From assembly GCA_947254465.1 (NCBI GenBank), contig CAMYEU010000014.1:1-17532 (forward strand): a DNA stretch of 17,532 bases. Direction: 5' to 3'. A program made the translations under genes and the position numbers. This DNA comes from an uncultured Gemella sp. Its GTDB lineage: Bacteria > Bacillota > Bacilli > Staphylococcales > Gemellaceae. The notes beneath the pieces were generated by a model. It saw only the letters and a list, made by a program, of their open reading frames with translations, was not told the DNA's origin and did not search any database. Each line of letters begins with the position of its first letter. Positions within the stretch are counted from its first letter, which is position 1. This document shows positions 1 through 7,289 of this stretch, piece after piece.

Positions 1-1293
1 GTTGTTACTTATCCTACTATCTTTTATTTCAAATTCTATCCCATTTATAAATTGAGATTGATACTTTTCCCATTCATGCTTTCCAATACCTTCTAAATCT
101 GATATCGGCATATTCCAAAATTTAGAACCTATTAACTCATATTCTCCTGTCACATTTTCTTTAAATACAACAAACAGAAATCTTTTTTCATAGAAATAAT
201 TATATAACTCTGAACTATCAAAGATTTCTTGAACAAAATCTAAAATTTTAAATTTCGGAAAAGACATACTCTCTCTAGGATTACCTTTTTTATCTATCCT
301 TATTGTCTTTATTCCTATATTAGCTTTTTCAAATTCTTCAACATTATCAGTCTTAACACCAAGCATTCTTGATATCAAACTACTATTTGCTTGTTTAGAA
401 TTTTTATTAATTTCAAATTGAGAATATAGTTCCTCTTCTGTTTTTCCTTTATATTCATTAATCTTGTTTAATACTACATTATCAAAAGTTTCTTCTTTCA
501 ATTCTGTATTTTTCAAAATAGAATCATATGTATTAATTTGTCCAACAACATAATTATTAATCACATATGACATGTATGATTGTTTTAATGAGTATGCTCT
601 TCTTTTTGCAGGAATTTCACTATAATATTGCTTTTGCTCACTTTTCTTAGCTGTTGCTCCTTTGGTACATGCGCCTAAATATTTTGTATCACCTTCAGAT
701 AATTCGTGTGCCCTACCTTGTTGAATTTTTGTAATAATTGTAGAATAATCCTCTTTAATAATTATTAAATCTTCTCTACAGTTCTCTGATAAAATAGAAA
801 ACAGTTTTACATACTCTATACTATACTCTGTTCTTAAAATATCTTTTTCTCTTAAATACAAAATTAACAACATTAATCTCATTTTTTCTAGTACATGAGA
901 TTTTTCAAACACTGGTTCAACAGGTCTATCATTAGGTATCATAGTAATAACTAATCTTTCTCCTGCCCTAAAACTACCATCTCTTTTTTTCTCTATTGGT
1001 GTTACCTTTAATTCTGTACCCGCTTCTAAAAAATCAGGATTAGAATCACTATTTGGTTTGTAATAAAAATAATATTCTTCTAACAGATTTCCTAGACTAC
1101 CCTTCCCTCTAGGATTATTAAAATATGCTATTTTTTCTTGAAGTTCATTCTTTTCTGAATAACCAATACCTCTTTCTCTTATCTCACTATTTGAATAATA
1201 GTCTTTTAGTACTTCAAAAAACTTTTTTCCTTCTAATTTTTTAGCATATTTTTCTATAGCCAATGGATTATTTTTATCATAAGGTAAATTCAC
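1..1293 (-). CDS. Sau3AI/MutH-family type II restriction endonuclease, C-terminus cut by window edge
   Basis: This open frame runs leftwards from a GTG start through 431 codons and off the window edge. By family, the enzyme would cut DNA at GATC. The visible catalytic core is Asp87, Glu94 and Lys96 in a D-x6-E-x-K arrangement, the same spacing as in MutH and Sau3AI, preceded by a helix with Glu72/Glu73 that matches the MutH active-site helix. A second strongly Sau3AI-like block is at about residues 192-213 (key residues GRAHELSEG and CTKGA). From residue 214 onward the protein resembles the second MutH-like half of Sau3AI. Sau3AI is about 489 residues, so roughly 60 are probably missing. The start is a GTG at 1291-1293 with AGGAG ten bases upstream; the spacing is a little long. 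No methyltransferase is in the window, so the partner presumably lies further left. Specificity for GATC is inferred from the family. Confidence 0.88.
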   Translation of the reverse strand, partial: MNLPYDKNNPLAIEKYAKKLEGKKFFEVLKDYYSNSEIRERGIGYSEKNELQEKIAYFNNPRGKGSLGNLLEEYYFYYKPNSDSNPDFLEAGTELKVTPIEKKRDGSFRAGERLVITMIPNDRPVEPVFEKSHVLEKMRLMLLILYLREKDILRTEYSIEYVKLFSILSENCREDLIIIKEDYSTIITKIQQGRAHELSEGDTKYLGACTKGATAKKSEQKQYYSEIPAKRRAYSLKQSYMSYVINNYVVGQINTYDSILKNTELKEETFDNVVLNKINEYKGKTEEELYSQFEINKNSKQANSSLISRMLGVKTDNVEEFEKANIGIKTIRIDKKGNPRESMSFPKFKILDFVQEIFDSSELYNYFYEKRFLFVVFKENVTGEYELIGSKFWNMPISDLEGIGKHEWEKYQSQFINGIEFEIKDSRISNN

Positions 1294-1314
1294 AATAATA
1301 CAGCTCCTAATCAA

Positions 1315-1329
1315 ATAATAATTATTATA
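1315..1329 (-). promoter_or_regulatory. Candidate extended -10 promoter with overlapping palindrome before the endonuclease
   Basis: On the minus strand, TATAAT (plus-strand ATTATA at 1324-1329) is preceded by TGG, giving an extended -10. I see no good -35. A perfect 14-bp palindrome, ATAATAATTATTAT at 1315-1328, overlaps the -10 and could be an operator, although such palindromes arise easily in AT-rich DNA. It lies about 25-35 bases upstream of the GTG start and would allow the endonuclease to be expressed apart from the small gene in front of it. Confidence 0.35.
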
Positions 1330-1371
1330 CCATAATTTTTACAGCAATATGTCTATAATAATTTAATTTAT

Positions 1372-1560
1372 CTATTTTTCTTTATCAAAAAAATCATTTA
1401 ATAAATTTATATCATCATTCTCATAATATTCTTGATATAATTTATCCAAAACTAATTCATCTTTTATATTTTTTTCTATGTAAATCATAGCCTTAATATA
1501 TTCTTTATAATTCGATTCCGATATTTTTTCAATAACTTTTACTATTTCTAAATATCCCAT
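1372..1560 (-). CDS. Small hypothetical protein (62 aa) upstream of the restriction endonuclease
   Basis: I do not recognise this protein. It is 62 residues, mostly helical in composition, with no cysteine, no signal peptide and no membrane segment, and it is acidic at the C-terminus. The gene looks real: GAGGAAG lies about eight bases upstream of the ATG, a plausible promoter lies 30-60 bases upstream, and its codon use matches the neighbours. It is on the same strand as the endonuclease, ending 78 bases before that gene's GTG. Small genes before restriction genes are often regulators (C proteins), but no helix-turn-helix is evident, so a regulatory role would be a guess. An immunity or accessory role is equally open. 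Confidence 0.6.
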   Translation of the reverse strand: MGYLEIVKVIEKISESNYKEYIKAMIYIEKNIKDELVLDKLYQEYYENDDINLLNDFFDKEK

Positions 1561-1591
1561 AATAATTCTTCCTCTAATTTTGCTATATTAG

Positions 1592-1620
1592 ATCCTATCA
1601 TCTATTTGTCCTAGTGTCAA
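1592..1620 (-). promoter_or_regulatory. Promoter for the small gene/endonuclease unit, -10 overlapping a GATC site
   Basis: On the minus strand the -35 is a perfect TTGACA (plus 1615-1620). After a 17-base spacer the -10 is TAGGAT (plus 1592-1597), preceded by TGA as an extended -10. The last three bases of the -10 plus the next base form GATC (1591-1594), the presumed target of the downstream endonuclease. Confidence 0.55.
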
Positions 1621-1662
1621 TACACTTACTCATTATTCTAATTAACAATATTTAAAAATCAC

Positions 1663-1688
1663 AAAAAAAGACGATATTGCTATCGTCT
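1663..1688 (-). terminator. Intrinsic terminator of the selenium operon and GNAT gene
   Basis: A perfect 8-bp stem (AGACGATA at 1669-1676, TATCGTCT at 1681-1688) with a 4-base loop is followed on the minus strand by a run of seven T (plus A at 1663-1669, overlapping the stem base). It lies about 40 bases past the stop of the GNAT gene and is the first clear terminator downstream of selA. Confidence 0.85.
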
Positions 1689-1726
1689 AATAATCTTATT
1701 AAATACAAAATTTGATAAATTAATAT

Positions 1727-2164
1727 TCATTCAAATACCTTTATAAATCTTTTTTGAACTTTATCACAGGTATAACCGATATGTTCATAGAAATTATGCG
1801 CATCTTCACGTTTCATGGCAGAATTTAACCTAATAAAGCTAATATTATTGTCTACGGCATAGTCTTCTAACTTATTCATAAGTTTTCTTCCTATTCCCTC
1901 ACCTTGAAAATCAGGATTAACAGCGAGTCCTAGAATATTTAATCCTAGATCACTATAAAAACTTTCATACATTTGAGCATGAACAAATCCTTTAATCTTC
2001 CTTGTGTTTTCATCTTCATAACCGATAATAATATGCTGTTTCTTGTCATTAGTTAGTTTCTCTATTTGTCTTTTCACGTTTTCAACATCTACATCGTAAC
2101 CTAATGCAAATTTACAGATTTCTGCAACTTCTTGTGCATCTTCTATATTTATTTCTCTAAACAT
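1727..2164 (-). CDS. GNAT-family N-acetyltransferase at the end of the selenium operon
   Basis: This is a 145-residue single-domain GNAT protein that transfers acetyl from acetyl-CoA to an unknown small molecule or protein amine. The acetyl-CoA binding loop is at residues 87-92 (Q-G-E-G-I-G) after the beta4 strand NILGLAVNP, and the closing motif DAHNFYEHIGY is at 121-131. I chose the ATG at 2164 because AAGGTGAG sits five bases upstream; an ATG eight codons earlier has no ribosome binding site. It is transcribed in the same direction as selA, 261 bases downstream, with only the 97-bp repeat array and no terminator between them, so it may be read through from the sel operon or from promoters within the repeats. 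The substrate cannot be read from the sequence. Confidence 0.85.
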   Translation of the reverse strand: MFREINIEDAQEVAEICKFALGYDVDVENVKRQIEKLTNDKKQHIIIGYEDENTRKIKGFVHAQMYESFYSDLGLNILGLAVNPDFQGEGIGRKLMNKLEDYAVDNNISFIRLNSAMKREDAHNFYEHIGYTCDKVQKRFIKVFE

Positions 2165-2194
2165 ATACTCACCTTCTGATTTTATCAAATATTA

Positions 2195-2437
2195 TTTAAT
2201 GTGCAACTTACTGCAACTTAAATCATTCTATTTTATCATCTAAGAATACTGATATATCAAGCTTTTGACTTTTTCACTGCTAGATTTTTACTTTAACCTG
2301 CAACTTACTGCAACTTAAATTATTCTACTTTATCTTCTAAAAACGCTGATATATCAAACTTTTAACTTTGTCACAGCTGGATTTTTACTTTAATGTGCAA
2401 CTTACTGCAACTTAAATTCTATTATCTACTTTGCAAC
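2195..2437. repeat. 97-bp tandem repeat (two full copies plus partial ends) between selA and the GNAT gene
   Basis: Two full units lie at 2317-2413 and 2220-2316 and match at 84 of 97 positions by my alignment. A third partial unit (2195-2219) abuts the GNAT leader, and a unit tail (2414-2437) overlaps the last codons of selA. Each unit begins, on the minus strand, with two TTGCA elements ten bases apart, so TGCAAC occurs on the plus strand at 2202, 2212, 2299, 2309, 2396, 2406 and 2432 (start positions). Each unit also holds the palindrome TGATATATCA and a possible weak promoter (TTGATA, 17 bases, GATAAA). Confidence 0.9.
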
Positions 2438-3808
2438 TTCTATTAGTGCTTGTTTAACTAAGTCGAACTCTCTAGTACGAAGAGTTCTCATGTCAAAGAT
2501 AAGCTCGTTATCTTTGATACGTGTAATGATTGGAATTTCTACTTCTAATAATCGACGTTCAATATCTGTCGCACTTAGTCTTGGGTGCTCTAATTTAACT
2601 ACAACACTATCTAAATAACTTGCTGGATAACTTCCACCACCTACTTCTGCTTTATCTTCAGCTATTGTAATCTTGAAGTCTAAGTCGCTAAGTCTTGTTT
2701 TAAATACGTCTGCTTTAGCAAATAAACGTTCTTTTGATAATGAAATCATGTGTAATGTAGGAATGTGTTCCAACGCTTCTTTTTCATCTAGATATAATTT
2801 CAATGTAGCTTCCAGAGCTGCTAGAGTCATCTTATCTACACGTAATGCACGAGTAAGTTGGTTCTTCTTCATTTGTTCGATATATTCTTTTTTACCAACG
2901 ATAATACCTGCCTGTGGCCCTCCAAGAAGTTTATCACCACTAAATGTTACGATATCGATACCACTATCAAGTACTTCTTTTACAGTTGGCTCGTATGGTA
3001 AACCATATTTAGAAAAATCAACAAACTGACCGCTTCCTAAGTCATTTATAGATACTAGTTCGTTCTCACGAGCAAGATAAGAAATTTCTTCATTAGATAC
3101 TTCTTTTGTGAATCCTACAATCTTATAGTTACTAGTATGAACTTTCAGTAATGCCCCTGTATTGTCAGTAATTGCATTCTCGTAATCTTTTAAGTGTGTT
3201 TTATTAGTAGTCCCTACTTCTACAGGGGTACCTCCACTTAATTTAATAATCTCAGGAATTCTAAATGCTCCACCGATTTCTACTAATTCTCCACGAGAAA
3301 CTACTATCTCTTTATCTTTAACTAATGTATTTAATGTTAATAATACCGCTGCTGCGTTGTTATTAACAACAAGTACGTCTTCTGCACCTGTTAATTTTTT
3401 GATAATATCAATAAGGTGGACATAACGGCTACCACGTTTTTTATTATCAATATCAAACTCAAGGTTAGAATAGTTAAATGCTACACTCTCGATGTTTTCT
3501 TTAATTTTTTGACTCAATAAACTACGTCCTAAGTTTGTGTGTAAAATTGTTCCAGTCGCATTAATAACTCGTCGTAAAGAATTCTTGTCTTCACTTTTTA
3601 CTATTTGTGTAACTTCTTCTACAATTTTCTCTAAACTTGGAACTTCATGTAATTCTTCATTTAATATTTCTTGTTTGATTTCATCAATATAGTTTTTTAT
3701 CGCTGATTTTACAGCCACTTCACTATACTCTTGAATTAATGATTTCACTTCATCTAATAATAAAATCTTATTTATTGCAGGAATTTGTGATAATAATTGT
3801 TTTGACAT
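2426..3808 (-). CDS. selA: L-seryl-tRNA(Sec) selenium transferase SelA
   Basis: SelA is a PLP-dependent enzyme that converts Ser-tRNA(Sec) to Sec-tRNA(Sec) using selenophosphate, in the cytoplasm. The 460-residue length matches the family. The N-terminal tRNA-binding region holds the conserved RRVINATGTILHTNLGRSLL segment near residue 79. The PLP lysine is Lys293 in SGDKLLGGPQAG. Further conserved blocks are the NNAAA stretch near 149 and the INDLGSGQ region near 254. The start at 3808 has AGGAG overlapping the stop codon of the upstream desulfurase-like gene, with only 10 bases between the two genes, so translation is probably coupled. It is the last sel gene of the operon. The final codons overlap the edge of the 97-bp repeat array. 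No residue loss is evident. Confidence 0.97.
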   Translation of the reverse strand: MSKQLLSQIPAINKILLLDEVKSLIQEYSEVAVKSAIKNYIDEIKQEILNEELHEVPSLEKIVEEVTQIVKSEDKNSLRRVINATGTILHTNLGRSLLSQKIKENIESVAFNYSNLEFDIDNKKRGSRYVHLIDIIKKLTGAEDVLVVNNNAAAVLLTLNTLVKDKEIVVSRGELVEIGGAFRIPEIIKLSGGTPVEVGTTNKTHLKDYENAITDNTGALLKVHTSNYKIVGFTKEVSNEEISYLARENELVSINDLGSGQFVDFSKYGLPYEPTVKEVLDSGIDIVTFSGDKLLGGPQAGIIVGKKEYIEQMKKNQLTRALRVDKMTLAALEATLKLYLDEKEALEHIPTLHMISLSKERLFAKADVFKTRLSDLDFKITIAEDKAEVGGGSYPASYLDSVVVKLEHPRLSATDIERRLLEVEIPIITRIKDNELIFDMRTLRTREFDLVKQALIEVAK

Positions 3809-3818
3809 AATATTTCTC

Positions 3819-4970
3819 CTAAATCTGTTTTGCTAATGTTTTTATAGCGTTAATAGCGTAGTCTACTTCCTCATCTGTATTCATACTTGAGAATGAGAAC
3901 CTTACTATCCCCTGTTCTTTTGTTCCCAATACTTCATGCATTAAAGGTGCACAATGTGCTCCAGGTCTAACTGCGATATCATATTCCTCAGCAAGAACAT
4001 CTGCAACATCTGAAGCTGATATTCCTTTGAAGTTCATTGCTACTACCGCAGTGCGATCTTTTGTAAAATCTCCATAAAACTCTAAACATTCCAAATCTTT
4101 TAATTCATTATAGAATCTATTCGCAAAGTCGATTTGTTTTTTATAAAGATTTTCAATGCCATGCTTATTTATATATTTTATTCCCTCATGTAAACCTAGG
4201 ATTCCAGAAGTATTCAAAGTACCCGCTTCTAAACGTAGTGGATATTCCCCAGGGTGTTTTTCATCGAATGTTCTAACACCACTCCCACCGACTTTAAATC
4301 TCTTAATCTCTGGAGCTTTAAGTCTCACACATAGACCACCGATTCCTTGTGGCCCATATAAACTTTTATGACCTGTAAAACATAATACATCTATTCCCAA
4401 TTCATCCATATTAATAGGTACTACTCCTGCTGTTTGCGAAGCATCTACAACTGAAATAATATTATGTCTTTTACAAATATCTGCAACTTTTTCTAAATCC
4501 ACTATACTTCCTGTTACGTTAGAACTATGCGTAATAGCAATCATTTTAGTATTAGGTTTAATAGCTTTTTCTAGATCATCATAATTGATTAATCCTGTTT
4601 TACCAGCTTTAACAATAGTGTATTCACACCCTATTGTTTCATGTGCTAAATATATCGGTCTTAAAACTGAATTATGCTCCATAGAAGTCGTAATAACGTG
4701 ATCTTCTTTTTCCAATAATCCTAAAATCGCAATATTTAAACTTTCTGTAGAATTACTCGTAAATACTACTCTATCTTCTTCTTTCAAACCAAAGAATTTT
4801 GCAATATCATTTCTTGCTTCAAACACTTCTCTAAAAGCATTATTTGCTTCATAATAACTACCTCTTGAAGCATTAGCATACTTTGCAGATGATAGTACTT
4901 CATAGACTTTATCCGCTACTTCTTTTGGTTTTTTTAGCGACGTAGCACCATAATCAAAATAATAACTCAT
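3819..4970 (-). CDS. Class V aminotransferase, cysteine desulfurase/selenocysteine lyase-like
   Basis: This is a 383-residue PLP enzyme of the NifS/CsdA/SufS superfamily. The PLP lysine is Lys202 in the FTGHKSLYGPQG motif, the PLP-contacting His/Asp region is around DASQTAG (176-182), and the active-site cysteine is Cys340 in RPGAHCAPLMH. The protein is short at the N-terminus and resembles the clade typified by Enterococcus faecalis EF2568, found beside selenium genes. Likely role: releasing sulfur or selenium from cysteine or selenocysteine to feed SelD, directly or through the YedF or DUF3343 proteins. That role is inferred from context. AAGG precedes the ATG by eight bases. It sits between selB (55-base gap) and selA (10-base gap). 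Dedicated selenocysteine lyase versus general cysteine desulfurase cannot be decided from the sequence. Confidence 0.88.
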   Translation of the reverse strand: MSYYFDYGATSLKKPKEVADKVYEVLSSAKYANASRGSYYEANNAFREVFEARNDIAKFFGLKEEDRVVFTSNSTESLNIAILGLLEKEDHVITTSMEHNSVLRPIYLAHETIGCEYTIVKAGKTGLINYDDLEKAIKPNTKMIAITHSSNVTGSIVDLEKVADICKRHNIISVVDASQTAGVVPINMDELGIDVLCFTGHKSLYGPQGIGGLCVRLKAPEIKRFKVGGSGVRTFDEKHPGEYPLRLEAGTLNTSGILGLHEGIKYINKHGIENLYKKQIDFANRFYNELKDLECLEFYGDFTKDRTAVVAMNFKGISASDVADVLAEEYDIAVRPGAHCAPLMHEVLGTKEQGIVRFSFSSMNTDEEVDYAINAIKTLAKQI

Positions 4971-5025
4971 ATCCCTTACCTTATCTAAGTCATTCTTTAG
5001 TACAATGACTTATCTCCCTTCATTT

Positions 5026-6909
5026 TTATTTTTTCGCTAATACTCTATAGTTTTCCACACGTCGAGTAATACCTAATTTATCTAGATACTCTAAAATAGC
5101 CATTGAATACTTTCTACTAGAACCAGACATATCTCTAAATTCCGCTAATCCCATTTGCTCATTTTCTTTGAAATGATTTTCTACTTTCTGTATAGCTTCT
5201 TTTAATACATCAGCATGTAAAACTAAATCAGCATCTAATCTAACTATTGTATTATCGATTAACGATTCTAATATCTCAACCTTTGTTTTTTCTCCATTAG
5301 TTAAATCTTTAATAGTCGGTGGAGTGAATCCTCCTTCTAGTAAAGCTTTTTCTATTCTTTCTTTTTCTACTAATTGTTTTTTATCGTAATTAACTACAAA
5401 ATCTTTTTCCGCAACTAGATTTCCCTCAAGACGAATTTCATTATTTTTTATAAATAAATCTAATATTTCCAATGTTTCTTTTTGGGAAAGCTTAAACTTA
5501 GAAAGAACCTCAATCTTAGGAATACCTACTTTTAACTTGAATCTATTATGATAATCAACTAATAGTTTCTTTAGTTTTTCCAATACAGATTCATATTTTT
5601 TCTTATGAATATATCCTAGTTTAGTCTCATAAACTACTTCTGTTTCTAGAAGTTGTGCTAGTGAGTCTACAACCTCTTCTTCTGGTAGTTGTAAATCTTT
5701 TCCAATATTTTCTTTAGAATTTAAATAATCTGTATGAGATAAAATATAATTAGCTATTAGATCCGTTGTATTTCCTTCAAGTTGTACTTTAAGTTTTTCC
5801 AGTATCTCTTCATTAAATCTACTATGTTTTTTAGGACTAGCATCTAATATTACTCCTCCACCTATTGTTATCATCGGTGAATAAGTTCGAATTATAAACT
5901 TATCATAGTTTTTTACAGCTATTTCATCTTCTAGTCGAAGTTGAGCAAAACTACTTTCTCCTGCTTTTAAGAGGTCTGTTCCAAGTGGAACAATACGTGC
6001 CATTACTTCTTCAGTACCTATATAAACACGTACCCTATCCCATAATTCAAGATTAGCTCTTTCATCATTTATTAATTTAATCTCAGCATCTAACATATAA
6101 GTTTTTGTCAAAGAGTCTGCTGTAGCTAACGTATCACCACGTCTCACATCATCAAACTTAATATTTGCCAAGTTTATCGCAGTTCTTTGCCCTGCATATG
6201 CAGTCGCTACATCTTTTGAATGGACTTGAATATTTCTAACTTTTGTTTTTATTCCTTTAGGATAAATAACTAGTTCGTCACCTACATTTACTACACCTTC
6301 CGTAAGCGTCCCTGTTACTACCGTTCCAAATCCTTTTACTTGGAATGAACGATCTATATTTAGTCTAGCATTTTTCTCTATGTTTTTAGCTTCAATATCT
6401 TCTGTTTTTTTATCGATTGTTTCTAAAAGATTATCTAATCCTTTTTTACTTATCGAATCAACTTCTATAATCGGAGAATTTTCTAAAACTGTTCCTGAAA
6501 TGAACTCTTGAATATCTTCTTTCACTAATTCACGATATTCTTCTTCAACTAAATCTATTTTTGTCATTACAATAATATAATTTTCTATCCCTAGTAATGT
6601 TAATATGTCGATATGCTCTTTTGTCTGTGGCATAATTCCTTCTCTAGAGTCTACCAATAATAAAACTAAGTTTATCCCACTAACTCCAGCTAACATATTC
6701 TTAATAAATTTCTCATGTCCTGGAACATCAACTACTCCGCATCTTTTCCCACTTGGTAGGTCAAAATAAGCAAACCCAAGATTTATCGACATACCTCTGT
6801 CTTTTTCTTCTTGAGTAGTATCTGTTTCAATACCGCTTAGAGCTTTTATTAGGGTCGTCTTCCCATGATCTATATGCCCTGCAGTACCTATAATTACATT
6901 GTTGTTCAT
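5026..6909 (-). CDS. selB: Selenocysteine-specific elongation factor SelB
   Basis: SelB is the GTPase that carries Sec-tRNA(Sec) to the ribosome and recognises the SECIS hairpin next to the UGA codon. Visible motifs: P-loop GHIDHGKTT at residues 11-19, DVPGHEKF at 61-68 (G3), and TKIDL at 116-120 (G4). Beta-barrel domains II and III follow (about 180-350), then a long C-terminal region with winged-helix repeats for SECIS binding, ending near the family's usual length at 627 residues. I chose the ATG at 6909 because AAAGGTGA lies just upstream; a GTG three codons earlier overlaps that ribosome binding site and is less likely. The gene lies 96 bases after the DUF3343 gene, the widest gap in the operon, which contains a perfect 12-bp inverted repeat. 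Confidence 0.97.
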   Translation of the reverse strand: MNNNVIIGTAGHIDHGKTTLIKALSGIETDTTQEEKDRGMSINLGFAYFDLPSGKRCGVVDVPGHEKFIKNMLAGVSGINLVLLLVDSREGIMPQTKEHIDILTLLGIENYIIVMTKIDLVEEEYRELVKEDIQEFISGTVLENSPIIEVDSISKKGLDNLLETIDKKTEDIEAKNIEKNARLNIDRSFQVKGFGTVVTGTLTEGVVNVGDELVIYPKGIKTKVRNIQVHSKDVATAYAGQRTAINLANIKFDDVRRGDTLATADSLTKTYMLDAEIKLINDERANLELWDRVRVYIGTEEVMARIVPLGTDLLKAGESSFAQLRLEDEIAVKNYDKFIIRTYSPMITIGGGVILDASPKKHSRFNEEILEKLKVQLEGNTTDLIANYILSHTDYLNSKENIGKDLQLPEEEVVDSLAQLLETEVVYETKLGYIHKKKYESVLEKLKKLLVDYHNRFKLKVGIPKIEVLSKFKLSQKETLEILDLFIKNNEIRLEGNLVAEKDFVVNYDKKQLVEKERIEKALLEGGFTPPTIKDLTNGEKTKVEILESLIDNTIVRLDADLVLHADVLKEAIQKVENHFKENEQMGLAEFRDMSGSSRKYSMAILEYLDKLGITRRVENYRVLAKK

Positions 6910-6934
6910 ATATTTCACCTTTACACTATATTAA

Positions 6935-6999
6935 GAATAGAGATTATTTAAGAAAATTAAATCAAACATTTTATACTTTCTCTATGTTAATCTCTATTC
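6935..6999. repeat. Perfect 12-bp inverted repeat in the selB leader
   Basis: GAATAGAGATTA at 6935-6946 pairs exactly with TAATCTCTATTC at 6988-6999 across a 41-base spacer. In RNA it would form a stem directly after the DUF3343 stop codon and about 25 bases before the selB start. There is no T-run, so it is not a standard terminator. It could be an RNA-processing or stability element, or part of an internal promoter region (TATAAA on the minus strand lies in the loop). Confidence 0.6.
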
Positions 7000-7005
7000 A
7001 AAATT

Positions 7006-7281
7006 TTATTTAATTTTATAATCTTCTAATTCTTTTATTGCTCTTTTGATTCCAGCTTTTCTAGAATAATACAAACCACGATATTCTATTTTCTCATCCT
7101 CTAACATTCTTACAACATTATCGAAATTATTCCAAGCCGTCTTTAGCATAAATCCACAACCAACACCTATTGATGGATGTGTAGGAATAAGTGACGCTCC
7201 CATTTCTCTTTCTAGACAAATATTATCCGCCTTTATTGAATCGTGTGTACTATTAAAAACTACTAATCCTTCTTCTACCAT
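7006..7281 (-). CDS. DUF3343 protein, putative Se/S carrier
   Basis: This is a 91-residue protein of the DUF3343 family, small soluble proteins found beside selD and yedF and described as putative selenium/sulfur carriers. The sequence shows two cysteines: Cys22 (DNICLERE) and Cys42 within GVGCGFMLK, the latter in the position typical of the family. No signal peptide or membrane segment is present. The ribosome binding site GAGG directly follows the TAG stop of yedF (8-base gap), indicating translational coupling. The likely role is handing reduced selenium or sulfur between the desulfurase-like enzyme, YedF and SelD. This is inference from gene neighbourhood; no biochemical role can be read from the sequence. 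Confidence 0.85.
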   Translation of the reverse strand: MVEEGLVVFNSTHDSIKADNICLEREMGASLIPTHPSIGVGCGFMLKTAWNNFDNVVRMLEDEKIEYRGLYYSRKAGIKRAIKELEDYKIK

Positions 7282-7289
7282 GTTTCCTC

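Noticed and set aside
2195..2437. CRISPR array
   Set aside because: The units are 97-bp contiguous direct repeats with diverged copies, no unique spacers and no cas genes.
2673..3029. Open frame on the plus strand inside selA
   Set aside because: It is antisense to the well-supported selA gene and has no recognisable protein features; the same applies to the plus-strand frames inside the desulfurase-like and phosphatase genes.
6919..7005. Possible tRNA-Sec gene or SECIS in the selB leader
   Set aside because: The 12-bp inverted repeat does not extend to a cloverleaf, there is no CCA end or T-loop, and no UGA codon is nearby in a coding frame.
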